Assembly (NCBI GenBank): GCA_013141255.1
Contig: JABFRJ010000386.1
Location: 1 to 40,272 of the forward strand
Direction of reading: 5' to 3'
Source: Hyphomicrobiaceae bacterium
GTDB taxonomy: Bacteria; Pseudomonadota; Alphaproteobacteria; Rhizobiales; Hyphomicrobiaceae
DNA length: 40,272 nt
In this document: one piece after another, positions 19,195 to 28,573 of the stretch
Layout: each line of letters opens with the position of its first letter
Numbering within the stretch: the first letter of the stretch is position 1
Position numbers and translations under genes: made by a program
The notes under the pieces: generated by a model
Database searches by the model: none
What the model was told of the DNA's origin: nothing
What the model saw: only the letters and a program-made list of their open reading frames with translations

Positions 19195-19834
19195 GACCCT
19201 GCTCCAATTCGATCCGCGGCGCTTTAAACTGCCGCATCAATTGATGATCATGTGTCGCAATCACAACAGATGTCCCAAGCCGATTAAGCTCAATAAATAA
19301 ACGCAACAAGCGCCGCGCCATCTGCGGGTCGACGTTGCCCGTCGGCTCGTCCGCGAGCAGCAGTTCTGGCTTCGCAATCACGGCCCGCGCAATCGCCGCC
19401 CGCTGCTTCTCCCCGCCCGATAACACTGACGGAAATGCATGCATGCGATCACCAAGCCCAACCCACTCCAACAAGTCCGTCACGTCTTCTTTGTAGTGGT
19501 CAACGTGCTTGCCCAAAACATTAAGCGGCAATGCCACATTTTCCCAAGTCGTCAGATGGTCAAGTAAACGAAAATCTTGAAACACAATGCCAATGCGACG
19601 CCTGAGAAGTGCCCGCTTCGCCGGATGAATGCGCGACACATCCTGATCGAACATGCGGATTGCGCCACGCGTCGGATGGATCGACATAAACAGTAAGCGC
19701 AGCAACGACGACTTCCCCGCCCCCGATGGGCCGGTAAGAAAGTGGAATGAGCCCGGCTTTAAATGCACGTTCACATCGTGCAGCACTTCGCCGCTCGCGT
19801 CGTATTTCAAACCAATGTTCTGCAGTTGAATCAC
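19178..19834 (-). CDS. ftsE: Cell division ATP-binding protein FtsE
   Basis: Walker A GPSGAGKSSLL, LSGGEKQRAAIARA signature, LLADEPTGNVD Walker B, VVIATHD; adjacent ftsX. Confidence 0.93.
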   Translation of the reverse strand: MIQLQNIGLKYDASGEVLHDVNVHLKPGSFHFLTGPSGAGKSSLLRLLFMSIHPTRGAIRMFDQDVSRIHPAKRALLRRRIGIVFQDFRLLDHLTTWENVALPLNVLGKHVDHYKEDVTDLLEWVGLGDRMHAFPSVLSGGEKQRAAIARAVIAKPELLLADEPTGNVDPQMARRLLRLFIELNRLGTSVVIATHDHQLMRQFKAPRIELEQGHVRLV

Positions 19835-20142
19835 GGTACAGACTGGTCTCGCTTAAAAACTTTGATCGGTCGGACAACAACAAAGAGCCAAAACAGTGAA
19901 TACCGCCACCGAGCTGCAGGGCGACCAACAGCCTCGAATCGCTCACAAACCCCTTTGTGCGCCCGTCTCCGTCCCCAATCAATTGACCAATCATTCGGCC
20001 CTATTTGTGGCGCCGCAACCTCTGATTATTCCGGGGCATTTCACCTCCTGCCCCATTGGGTTATGAAATCAAGCCAGCTAGACTGAGCAAAATCGCGATT
20101 AAAACCGCGAATAAATGACGAAAAAGCCGAGGAACATCAGAA

Positions 20143-20691
20143 ATGCCAAGCGAGATCAACGGCGAAACACGCATCGAACCGGTTTATTCGGCCGCCGAGA
20201 TCGCCACCCGTATCGACGTCCTCGCCAAAGACATCGCCTCAAAAAAACTCGACGGCCTCCTCGTGGTCGCGATTCTCAAAGGTAGCTTCGTTTTCGCCGC
20301 CGATTTGATCCGCGCCCTTTACAACAACGGCCTCTCGCCCGAGGTCGATTTTATGACCCTCTCCAGCTACAAAAAAGGCCTGTCCTCAACCGGTACCGTC
20401 TCCATTGCCCGCGACCTTGAAACCGACGTCACCGGTCGCAACGTCTTGATCGTCGATGATATTTTAGAGTCCGGTCGCACGCTCGCCTTTGCCAAGGACC
20501 TGTTGACAGCCCGTGGCGCCCTCTCAGTCTCAACGTGCGTCCTGCTCGACAAACCCGTGCCGCGCGCAGCCAGCATCAAAGCAGACTTCAAGGCCTTTGA
20601 TTGCCCCACCGCGTTCGTTGTCGGCTACGGCATGGACGCCGCCCACCGCTTCCGCGAACTGCCCTATGTTGGTCGTCTTGTCGATCATTGA
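20143..20691 (+). CDS. hpt: Hypoxanthine phosphoribosyltransferase
   Basis: VVAILKGSFVFAADLIRAL, VDFMTLSSYKKGLSSTGTV, NVLIVDDILESGRTLAFAKDLL, FVVGYGMDAAHRFRELPYVG. Confidence 0.93.
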   Translation: MPSEINGETRIEPVYSAAEIATRIDVLAKDIASKKLDGLLVVAILKGSFVFAADLIRALYNNGLSPEVDFMTLSSYKKGLSSTGTVSIARDLETDVTGRNVLIVDDILESGRTLAFAKDLLTARGALSVSTCVLLDKPVPRAASIKADFKAFDCPTAFVVGYGMDAAHRFRELPYVGRLVDH

Positions 20692-20741
20692 TCAGGCCAA
20701 CCATTTCGTTTGATTCGACGCTTACAAGGGGGACGACACAT

Positions 20742-21107
20742 ATGGCCCGCATTCTTCTCGCCGACGATGACGCAGCCGTCCGCGATGTCGTCCGCCGCGC
20801 GCTTCAGTCCGAGGGCCATGAAATCGCCATCGCCCAAGATGGTCAGGAAGCGCTCGATTTACTCCTCGCCACCCCCAGCGCCTTCGATCTCATCGTCAGT
20901 GATGTCCATATGCCAGGGATCGATGGCCTGACGCTCGGCGCCAAAGCCATTGCCGCCGCGCCCAAAATCAAAATCGTCCTAATGACAGCCTACGCCGATG
21001 GCGCTGATAAGGCTTCAAGCCTGAAGCCCAATCTCAAAACCGTCCTCACCAAACCCCTAACCCTCGACCAAATCCGCACAGCCATAAAGGCCGCCTTGGC
21101 GGGGTGA
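20742..21107 (+). CDS. cpdR: Single-domain response regulator, CpdR-like
   Basis: Trimmed to MARILLADDDAAVRDVVRRALQSEGHEIAIAQDGQEALDLL; receiver-only, DD/D/T/K residues conserved; GGGGG-rich SD upstream. Confidence 0.85.
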   Translation: MARILLADDDAAVRDVVRRALQSEGHEIAIAQDGQEALDLLLATPSAFDLIVSDVHMPGIDGLTLGAKAIAAAPKIKIVLMTAYADGADKASSLKPNLKTVLTKPLTLDQIRTAIKAALAG

Positions 21108-21129
21108 TTTTCACGACCGCGACGACCTG

Positions 21130-22500
21130 TCACGCTGGCCGCGGCTCCGCGTGTCCAATCGCCCGCTCGATGTCCGGCATCTCGCGGCGCACCGCCTGCT
21201 CAATGTTATCGACGTGATAGTGCATCACCACAATCGATAGCCCTGGATCAACATGACAATGGTAGTTGACCACAATCCCCTGCTCCGTCAGTCGCGCCCG
21301 CACGTCATGAATATCATCAACCGCACCTGTCACTTTCGCATGCGCCGACAACGCCGTAGCAATCGCTTGCACGCGTGCCTCCGGAATATCAACGCCCGTT
21401 AGGCCCTGCACGTCCAATGGCTCGATGTGCGTCTCGACCTCAACATCGGTGCCAAGCTCATCCATAATGGCGACTTCCAATGCATCCGCAATCGCATGTC
21501 CATCTTTAAGGGGCATCCGCCCATCCAACTCGAGATCGAGACTAACCGAAAGCTTCTCCCCCACCCGCTGCACCATCACATGATGCACGTGCCGACGCTT
21601 AGCCGACGCCACATGCAACACCCGCTCTAGAATAGTCTCGTCGCTGAGCACCACCGGATGCGTCGCCACCGTAACCGCACTATCGCCAAGCGTACCCGTC
21701 ACCACGTCAGCAACCCGCGCCTTGATCTGCGCCACACGATTGAGCGGCAGCGTCCGTGCCACCCCAACTTCCACCTCAGCCAAGTACGACGCCCCGTTTG
21801 GTCGAAGCCGCACTGCTTCCACCTTCGCCACCCCTGGCACATTCTCAACGGCGGCCCTCACGCGATCCGCTAACCCCGCCGGCACCGCATCCATCAGCGT
21901 ATCAATCGTCCGCCGCCCCAATCGATACCCAGCCACACCGATAAACAGCGCCACTCCGATCGCGGCCAACGCATCAGCTTGAGGGTAGCCAAACTGCGTC
22001 AAAACCAACCCAACCAACACCAACGCCGAACTCACCAAGTCCGACGAAAAATGCAGTGCATCCGCAGCCAACGCCTCGCTTTTGGTCTCCTCCGCAATTT
22101 TCGTCAGCGACCGGGACCGCACAATATCCACGATGATCGAACCAATCAGCACAGCATATGCAATCATCGACGGCTCAACCTTGTGATCTCCACCACTGAT
22201 CCGCCCAAATGCTGTCACCGCCACATAGACCGCCACCCCAAACAGCAAACCGGTCTCAATCAGCGCCGCTACCGCTTCGATTTTGCCATGGCCGTAGTGA
22301 TGCGTATCATCCGCCGGTCTGCCGCTGATCCGAATTGCAAAGTACGTCATCACGGTCGCACCGACATCAAGCAGCGCGTGCAAGGCGTCTGAAAATAGCC
22401 CAAGACTGCCCGTCAGAAACGCCGCCACAAACTTCGCAACCGCCAAACCCGCGCTGGCAAACACCGAGCTCAAGGCCGCTTTTTCTTTGATATCGCTCAT
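21130..22500 (-). CDS. Cation diffusion facilitator (CDF) family transporter with extended multi-domain C-terminus
   Basis: Start at MSDIKEKAALSSVFASAGLAVAKFVAAFLTGSLGLFSDALHALLDVGATVMTYFAIRISGRPADDTHHYGHGKIEA (canonical CDF N-terminus). Confidence 0.92.
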   Translation of the reverse strand: MSDIKEKAALSSVFASAGLAVAKFVAAFLTGSLGLFSDALHALLDVGATVMTYFAIRISGRPADDTHHYGHGKIEAVAALIETGLLFGVAVYVAVTAFGRISGGDHKVEPSMIAYAVLIGSIIVDIVRSRSLTKIAEETKSEALAADALHFSSDLVSSALVLVGLVLTQFGYPQADALAAIGVALFIGVAGYRLGRRTIDTLMDAVPAGLADRVRAAVENVPGVAKVEAVRLRPNGASYLAEVEVGVARTLPLNRVAQIKARVADVVTGTLGDSAVTVATHPVVLSDETILERVLHVASAKRRHVHHVMVQRVGEKLSVSLDLELDGRMPLKDGHAIADALEVAIMDELGTDVEVETHIEPLDVQGLTGVDIPEARVQAIATALSAHAKVTGAVDDIHDVRARLTEQGIVVNYHCHVDPGLSIVVMHYHVDNIEQAVRREMPDIERAIGHAEPRPA

Positions 22501-22615
22501 GCACCCAGCCCTATCCCGCAAGCGTGACCGAAACAATCACATGAGGTCCATCAACGCGTCGCCTGCCAGATTCGTGGCCCAACCAACAACAAGTCGTTCA
22601 GTGCATCGTCAAATC

Positions 22616-22633
22616 AGAACATAAAAAGAACAT
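22616..22633. promoter_or_regulatory. Putative LexA-type SOS box in the CDF/rpsO divergent intergenic region
   Basis: AGAACATAAAAAGAACAT (GAAC-N7-GAAC), 16/18 identical to the site at 16001..16018. Confidence 0.5.
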
Positions 22634-22846
22634 GCTTGCCGATTCCCCCTCGCCAATCCACCCCATTCGTGTATAAACCGCCTCGCTGACGCCTTAACGC
22701 GTCACACCTGACCCGGCTGGACGACATCCCGGCCGTGGCCTTGAGGTAATTCCCCAAATCCCGCAAGCAGTGTTTTCTAAAACACAGACGCACGCGAGAC
22801 CTTTGGTGGGATGAGCCAAATCCATCTCATTTGAAAGGAGATCCCG

Positions 22847-23116
22847 ATGTCGCTGTCAGTTGAACGTAAAGCCGAAATAGTCAAATCGTTTTCGAACAAG
22901 GCCAATGATACCGGCTCCCCCGAAGTGCAGATCGCGCTTCTGACCGAGCGTATCAACAGCTTGACCGATCACTTCAAGATGCACAAAAAAGACAACCATT
23001 CTCGTCGTGGCCTCCTGAAAATGGTAAGCCAGCGCCGTAGTCTTCTGGACCATCTCAAGAAGTCAGACGCACCTCGCTACCAGAAGATCATTGATCGCCT
23101 CGAGCTGCGCCGCTAA
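22847..23116 (+). CDS. rpsO: 30S ribosomal protein S15
   Basis: 89 aa; [62 protein letters not shown]; followed by pnp. Confidence 0.97.
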   Translation: MSLSVERKAEIVKSFSNKANDTGSPEVQIALLTERINSLTDHFKMHKKDNHSRRGLLKMVSQRRSLLDHLKKSDAPRYQKIIDRLELRR

Positions 23117-23154
23117 TACAAGCTTTAGCCGGGACAAGTTCGCGGTTCTGAATC

Positions 23155-23192
23155 AAAAGGGGCCGACCTTCCAAAGAAGGAGCGGCCCTTTT
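23155..23192 (+). terminator. Strong hairpin / rho-independent terminator between rpsO and pnp
   Basis: AAAAGGGGCCG-ACCTTCCAAAGAAGGAG-CGGCCCTTTT with an inner CCTTC/GAAGG stem. Confidence 0.85.
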
Positions 23193-23417
23193 GACTTTGA
23201 CACACAATTTTTGGCCCGCACCCGCGAGCCGAACATAAGGGCCGCTCCAACAGCCGGCCCGCTCTTGCAAACTCATTTTTGCAACCGAGCACATTGCCTC
23301 TCGCCCGCGCGTTTCATTCAAACGCAACGCCGGACACAAACTGGCAAGCTGTTTCGCCAAACTGAAATCGCCTTATGACCGCTATGACCGTTGATGACCG
23401 AAAAGAGAGAAAACCGA

Positions 23418-25655
23418 ATGTTTAATATCCACCGCGTAGAGCTCGACTGGGCCGGACGCAAACTGAAACTCGAAACTGGCCACATGGCCCGCCAAGCCGA
23501 TGCCGCCGTCCTCGCCCAGTATGGCGAAACCAGCGTTCTCGCGACCGTCGTCGGCGCCAAAAGCGCCAAGCCTGGCATCGACTTCTTCCCCCTCACCGTG
23601 AATTACCAGGAAAAGACCTACGCAGCCGGCAAGATCCCTGGTGGATACTTCAAACGCGAAGGCCGTCCGACCGAAAAAGAAACCCTGACCTCGCGCCTGA
23701 TCGATCGTCCGATCCGCCCGCTGTTCATGGATGGCTTCAAACACGAAGTCCAAGTCGTCGTCACCGTCCTCAGCCATGATCTCGAAAACGATCCAGACAT
23801 CCTTGGCATGGTCGCAGCTTCAGCAGCCCTTACACTCTCGGGCCTCCCATTCTTGGGCCCAATCGCTGGTGCCCGCGTCGGCCTGATCAACGGCGAATAC
23901 ATTCTGAACCCGATGATCGACGAAATGCCGAAGTCAGATCTCGATCTCGTCATCGCTGGCACGACTGACGCCGTCATGATGGTCGAGTCAGAAGCCAAGG
24001 AATTGTCTGAAAAGCAGATGCTCGACGCCGTTGTCTTCGGTCAGAAGGGCTTCCAACCGGTTATCGACGCGATCATTCGCTTGGCTGAAAAAGCCGCCAA
24101 GGAACCATGGAACTTTACACCTCCAGACCTCTCGGCAGAAAAAGCTGCGATGGGTGCGCTGATTGCAGAAGATCTCCGCAAAGCCTTCGCTCAGCCTCAG
24201 AAGCAAGAGCGTTACGCCCTCATCGACGCTGCCAAGAAAAAGGCTATGGCCTCCATGGCGCCAGAGGGCACTGAACCCGCTAAAGTCGTCAAACTCGGCA
24301 GCGTCTTCAAACAACTCGAGCAAGATGTTGTCCGCGGCGATATTATCCGCACCTCACGCCGGATCGACGGTCGCGACCTCAAAACAGTCCGCCCGATCCA
24401 ATCAGAAGTGCACGTCCTCCCGCGCACCCACGGCTCTGCCCTCTTCACGCGCGGTGAAACGCAGGCTCTCGTGGTCGCAACGCTCGGCACCGGCGATGAT
24501 GAACAATACATCGACAGCCTCGAAGGCACGAAGAAAGAGCGCTTCCTGCTGCACTACAACTTCCCTCCCTACTCCGTCGGTGAAACCGGCCGCATGGGCT
24601 CACCCGGTCGCCGCGAAATCGGCCACGGCAAGCTCGCCTACCGTGCGCTCCGGCCGCTTCTGCCAACCGCAGAAGAATTCCCTTACGTGCTCCGCGTAGT
24701 CTCGGAAATCACCGAGTCAAACGGCTCCTCATCGATGGCCACCGTTTGCGGTGCCTCGCTTGCATTGATGGATGCCGGCGTCCCCTTGAAGCGCCCTGTT
24801 GCAGGTATCGCGATGGGCCTCATCAAGGAAGGCAACGACTTCGCGGTGCTCTCCGACATCCTCGGTGACGAAGATCACTTAGGCGACATGGACTTCAAGG
24901 TGGCTGGTACTGAGAAAGGCGTCACATCTCTGCAGATGGACATCAAGATCACCGGCATCACCGAAGAGATCATGCGCATCGCGCTCGATCAGGCACACCA
25001 TGGCCGCCAACACATCCTCGGCGAAATGGCGAAAGCAATGACCGGCGCCCGCCAAGAACTTGGCGAGCACGCACCACGCATCGAAACGATCAAAATCCCG
25101 GTTGACAAGATCCGTGAAGTCATCGGCTCCGGCGGCTCGGTCATCCGAGAAATCGTCGCAGAGTCAGGCGCAAAGATCGACATCGAAGACGACGGCACCA
25201 TCAAGATCGCGTCCGCCAACAAGGAAGCGATCGACAAAGCCATGGCCCGCATTAAGGGCATCACGCAGGAAGCTGAAGTAGGCCAGATCTACAAAGGCAA
25301 GGTCGTGAAAATCATGGAATTCGGCGCCTTCGTGAATTTCTTCGGTGCCAAGGATGGCCTTGTTCATATCTCGCAGCTGACCTCGACGATGCGTCCAAAC
25401 CATCCAAGCGAAGTCGTCAAAGAAGGCCAGGAAGTTTACGTCAAACTTCTGGGCTTCGATGATCGCGGGAAAACCCGTCTGTCGATGAAAATCATCGATC
25501 AAAACACTGGCGTCGAACTCCCGCGCGCCGAAGGCGAGCCCGACCCAATGGAAGGCAACTCATCCGAGCGTCCTCCCCGTCGTGAAGGCGGTGGCGGTCG
25601 CGGAGGTCGCGGCGGCGGTGGTGGTGGTGGCGAACGTCGCCCCCGTCGCGACTGA
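23418..25655 (+). CDS. pnp: Polyribonucleotide nucleotidyltransferase
   Basis: [37 protein letters not shown] domain [14 protein letters not shown]1 domain [28 protein letters not shown]; Gly/Arg-rich tail. Confidence 0.97.
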   Translation: MFNIHRVELDWAGRKLKLETGHMARQADAAVLAQYGETSVLATVVGAKSAKPGIDFFPLTVNYQEKTYAAGKIPGGYFKREGRPTEKETLTSRLIDRPIRPLFMDGFKHEVQVVVTVLSHDLENDPDILGMVAASAALTLSGLPFLGPIAGARVGLINGEYILNPMIDEMPKSDLDLVIAGTTDAVMMVESEAKELSEKQMLDAVVFGQKGFQPVIDAIIRLAEKAAKEPWNFTPPDLSAEKAAMGALIAEDLRKAFAQPQKQERYALIDAAKKKAMASMAPEGTEPAKVVKLGSVFKQLEQDVVRGDIIRTSRRIDGRDLKTVRPIQSEVHVLPRTHGSALFTRGETQALVVATLGTGDDEQYIDSLEGTKKERFLLHYNFPPYSVGETGRMGSPGRREIGHGKLAYRALRPLLPTAEEFPYVLRVVSEITESNGSSSMATVCGASLALMDAGVPLKRPVAGIAMGLIKEGNDFAVLSDILGDEDHLGDMDFKVAGTEKGVTSLQMDIKITGITEEIMRIALDQAHHGRQHILGEMAKAMTGARQELGEHAPRIETIKIPVDKIREVIGSGGSVIREIVAESGAKIDIEDDGTIKIASANKEAIDKAMARIKGITQEAEVGQIYKGKVVKIMEFGAFVNFFGAKDGLVHISQLTSTMRPNHPSEVVKEGQEVYVKLLGFDDRGKTRLSMKIIDQNTGVELPRAEGEPDPMEGNSSERPPRREGGGGRGGRGGGGGGGERRPRRD

Positions 25656-25677
25656 TCGAGACCAATAGCCAAATAAC

Positions 25678-25707
25678 AAACGCCGACGATCATCTCGTCG
25701 GCGTTTT
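25678..25707 (+). terminator. Rho-independent terminator after pnp
   Basis: AACGCCGACGA-TCATC-TCGTCGGCGTTTT perfect stem followed by T-tract. Confidence 0.88.
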
Positions 25708-25731
25708 GCATTTTAAACCTAGAGAATGCGC

Positions 25732-26325
25732 TCAATGACGATGCTCGATGTGCTGCGCGTGCTTCTCAATACGGCTATCGGGAATTAGCCACATCAGCGC
25801 AACTCCCGCATAGATGAGATTTGAGACGACCGGCGCAAAAAAAGAGATCAAAACACCGACAATATAAAGTACGGGCGAAATCTTACCCTTGAAGTCGGTC
25901 CCAAGCGCCCGCGCCAGTGTTCCATCCTTGCCTTGCGACTTCATGATCGTGAGCTGCAACACGTAGTAGGCAAGCGCACACGCAAGCAAAATAAAACCGT
26001 AGAGCGCTGTCGGCTGTCGAGCGAAATGGTTCTCACCCAGCCAGCCTGAAGCAAATGGCAAGAGAGACAACCAAAACAGCAGATGTAAGTTAGCCCACAA
26101 GATTGGCCCGTTCACCCCACCAGCCGCATGCATCAAATGATGGTGGTTATTCCAATAGATTCCAACATAAACGAAGCTCATCACATAACTGAGAAACACC
26201 GGCAACAATTTGCCCAGGATCGCCCAATCGCTACCATGCGGAACCTTCAGTTCCAGCACCATGATCGTAATAATAATCGCCAGCACGCCATCGCTGAACG
26301 CTAACAATCGTTCCTTACCCATCAA
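25732..26325 (-). CDS. TMEM175/DUF1211-family membrane protein
   Basis: KERLLAFSDGVLAIIITIMVLELKVP (RxxxFSDG motif), several TM helices, YWNNHHHLMH. Confidence 0.87.
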   Translation of the reverse strand: MMGKERLLAFSDGVLAIIITIMVLELKVPHGSDWAILGKLLPVFLSYVMSFVYVGIYWNNHHHLMHAAGGVNGPILWANLHLLFWLSLLPFASGWLGENHFARQPTALYGFILLACALAYYVLQLTIMKSQGKDGTLARALGTDFKGKISPVLYIVGVLISFFAPVVSNLIYAGVALMWLIPDSRIEKHAQHIEHRH

Positions 26326-26460
26326 ACGTCTCCGTAACTTCTCAACCGCACGAATGCGACTTCATAAACACAAACCATCGATCTCAAAATTTACTCGACA
26401 CCCCCAATCGAATGTCAATAAAATCAGCGAACATTACGTCCCAGCTCCGAGACAGCACCT

Positions 26461-26712
26461 ATGCACACCATCTCAATGATCGCATTCGGACTAGTCTTGC
26501 TCGTAGTCTTTGCTGGCATTGGCCGCGCGCGCGGCGCATTAACGTCGGCGATTTTAGCGTTCCTGATCGTGTGGCTGCTCGTCACAATTGGCAACGTCTG
26601 GGTCGGCGTCACCCAAGCCGGCTATACGATCGCGCAAGAGTTACCAATCAACACCGTCGTCTACGCCGTCCCAGCTTTTGCCGCCTTCCTTGTCCGCAAA
26701 TTCTGTAAATAA
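26461..26712 (+). CDS. Small hydrophobic membrane protein, unknown function (83 aa)
   Basis: Intact ORF with three hydrophobic stretches, placed divergently from the TMEM175-like gene. Confidence 0.6.
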   Translation: MHTISMIAFGLVLLVVFAGIGRARGALTSAILAFLIVWLLVTIGNVWVGVTQAGYTIAQELPINTVVYAVPAFAAFLVRKFCK

Positions 26713-26722
26713 TCACGGCTGC

Positions 26723-27607
26723 TCACGCGACAAAGTTCCGCCGATACGCACTCGGACTCATCGCGAACACCTCACGAAACAGTCGATTAAACGTCGACAG
26801 ATCTCCAAACCCTTCACTGAACGCAATAGTCGAAACCGGCTCCACAGTCGTCCGCAACCGCTGCGCCACGGATGCCAACCGCCGTCCCAATATATACTTA
26901 TGCGGCGTCACACCTGCGACCTGCTTAAATGTTCGCACAAAATGAAATTTACTCATTGCCGCGACGTCGGCCAAATCGTCAAGCGACTGCGCGTCGAAGC
27001 ATGTCGCATCGAGATATTGGAACACTCGGCTGATCCGCTTTTCATCAAGCGCAGAGATTCTCGACACTACATCCGTTGCACCTGAGACATGCTGCAAAAC
27101 GGTTGCAACAAACTTCATCACGCTTTCTTCGCGTTGCATCCCATTCACATCACCCGTTGATACCCCGTCACGCCCCATAAGTTCGATCTCAAGCGGTACG
27201 GTCGCCAACGTCGCAGGCAGCATCCCAACCGGAAATCGAAACGCACTTGCCCCTGCATGGGTCGCTGCAATTTCCATAAACAATAACGGCTGCACCTGCA
27301 GTGCCACGCATCGGTCACCACGACTGTGGCTATGACCGCACGAAAAACACTGCCCCCAATTCCCCAACAGCATCGATCCCGCATGCAGCAGCGCTTGCCC
27401 CGTTTCTGATCGATAGTTAAATGAACCCTCCACCACCAGCGCAATTGTAAACGCGTCATGCTGTTCTTCAAATGGCCGGTCTTCGGGTCCCGCCTCACAG
27501 ATAAACTCGTTGATCGCCCAACCCTGTCCACACGCAATAGGCCGCGCCATTGGCAAATGCGGCATACCATCGGACCTCGCCGAACTCTGGATCAAATCAT
27601 GGGCCAT
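26723..27607 (-). CDS. AraC family transcriptional regulator
   Basis: C-terminal double HTH: LADVAAMSKFHFVRTFKQVAGVTPHKYILGRRLASVAQRLR...SEGFGDLSTFNRLFREVFAMSPSAYRR. Confidence 0.9.
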   Translation of the reverse strand: MAHDLIQSSARSDGMPHLPMARPIACGQGWAINEFICEAGPEDRPFEEQHDAFTIALVVEGSFNYRSETGQALLHAGSMLLGNWGQCFSCGHSHSRGDRCVALQVQPLLFMEIAATHAGASAFRFPVGMLPATLATVPLEIELMGRDGVSTGDVNGMQREESVMKFVATVLQHVSGATDVVSRISALDEKRISRVFQYLDATCFDAQSLDDLADVAAMSKFHFVRTFKQVAGVTPHKYILGRRLASVAQRLRTTVEPVSTIAFSEGFGDLSTFNRLFREVFAMSPSAYRRNFVA

Positions 27608-27711
27608 GCCCGATAATAGCAATATTTCCCAAGCATAAAAGGGCGTCCCCCTTCATCGTCAACAAAACTCGCCGACGTCGCAACCCCAGCCGCCATGGGA
27701 ACAATCAAGTC

Positions 27712-28089
27712 ATGCTGAATCACATCTCAATCGGTGTACAAGATCTCAAACGCACGCAGGCTTTCTACGACGCCGCTTTGCAACCGCTAGGCTACACCTG
27801 CCTCAGCGCCGACGCAGGATCACTGGGATATGGTGATAGATCCGTGATGCTCTGGATACTAAAATCCCAAAAGCCTGTTCCCGCTGATCCAAACTCTGGC
27901 TTGCATCTCTGCCTCAATGCCCCCACACGCAGTGCAGTTACAGCTTTCCACAGCGCAGCACTCGCCAACGGCGGTAATGACAACGGCGCTCCCGGACTGC
28001 GCGCCGACTACGGCCCCAACTATTATGCCGCCTTCGTCATAGACCCCGACGGCTATCGTATTGAAGCGTATTGTGGCAAACCGACCTGA
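27712..28089 (+). CDS. VOC/glyoxalase-like protein
   Basis: MLNHISIGVQDLKRTQAFYDAALQPLGYTC ... YYAAFVIDPDGYRIEAYC. Confidence 0.9.
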   Translation: MLNHISIGVQDLKRTQAFYDAALQPLGYTCLSADAGSLGYGDRSVMLWILKSQKPVPADPNSGLHLCLNAPTRSAVTAFHSAALANGGNDNGAPGLRADYGPNYYAAFVIDPDGYRIEAYCGKPT

Positions 28090-28125
28090 AACGTCTGCAG
28101 TCCGCACACGCAACGAGACATTGTC

Positions 28126-28548
28126 ATGGCCACCGTCCGCAAAGAAATCATCACCAAAGCATCGTTAGCAGCAGTGTGGGACGCCTTGCGCGATGTGGGC
28201 GCACCCCACATCCGCATGGTTCCGGGATTTCTTGTCGACACAAAATTAGAACCAGGCCTCAACGACGGAGATAGACCAATCGCCCGCACTGTTACGTTTG
28301 GCAACGGCGTGATACTTCGCGAGCCCATCATTGCTATCGATGAGGTGAACAAGCGTGTCGTCTGGTCCGCCGAAGGCGGCACCACAACGCACTACAACTC
28401 TTCCGTCATCGCCATCGCGAGCCCAGAAGGCACGCGCGTGATTTGGACGTCAGACTTTTTGCCTGATAGCGCCACGCCTGCCATCGACGCCGCGATGACC
28501 ATGGGCAGCCGCATCATGAAGCGCACGCTCGATAAATTGCCCAATTAA
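28126..28548 (+). CDS. SRPBCC family protein
   Basis: ATVRKEIITKASLAAVWDALRDVG..., RTVTFGNGVILREPI, VIWTSDFLPD; START-like fold pattern. Confidence 0.82.
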   Translation: MATVRKEIITKASLAAVWDALRDVGAPHIRMVPGFLVDTKLEPGLNDGDRPIARTVTFGNGVILREPIIAIDEVNKRVVWSAEGGTTTHYNSSVIAIASPEGTRVIWTSDFLPDSATPAIDAAMTMGSRIMKRTLDKLPN

Positions 28549-28573
28549 ACTGATCTGTTGGATAAATCTCGGC

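Noticed and set aside
22631-22675. Short ORF MLADSPSPIHPIRV directly after the second SOS-type box
   Set aside because: Only 14 codons, no convincing SD, no family; insufficient evidence for an SOS peptide.
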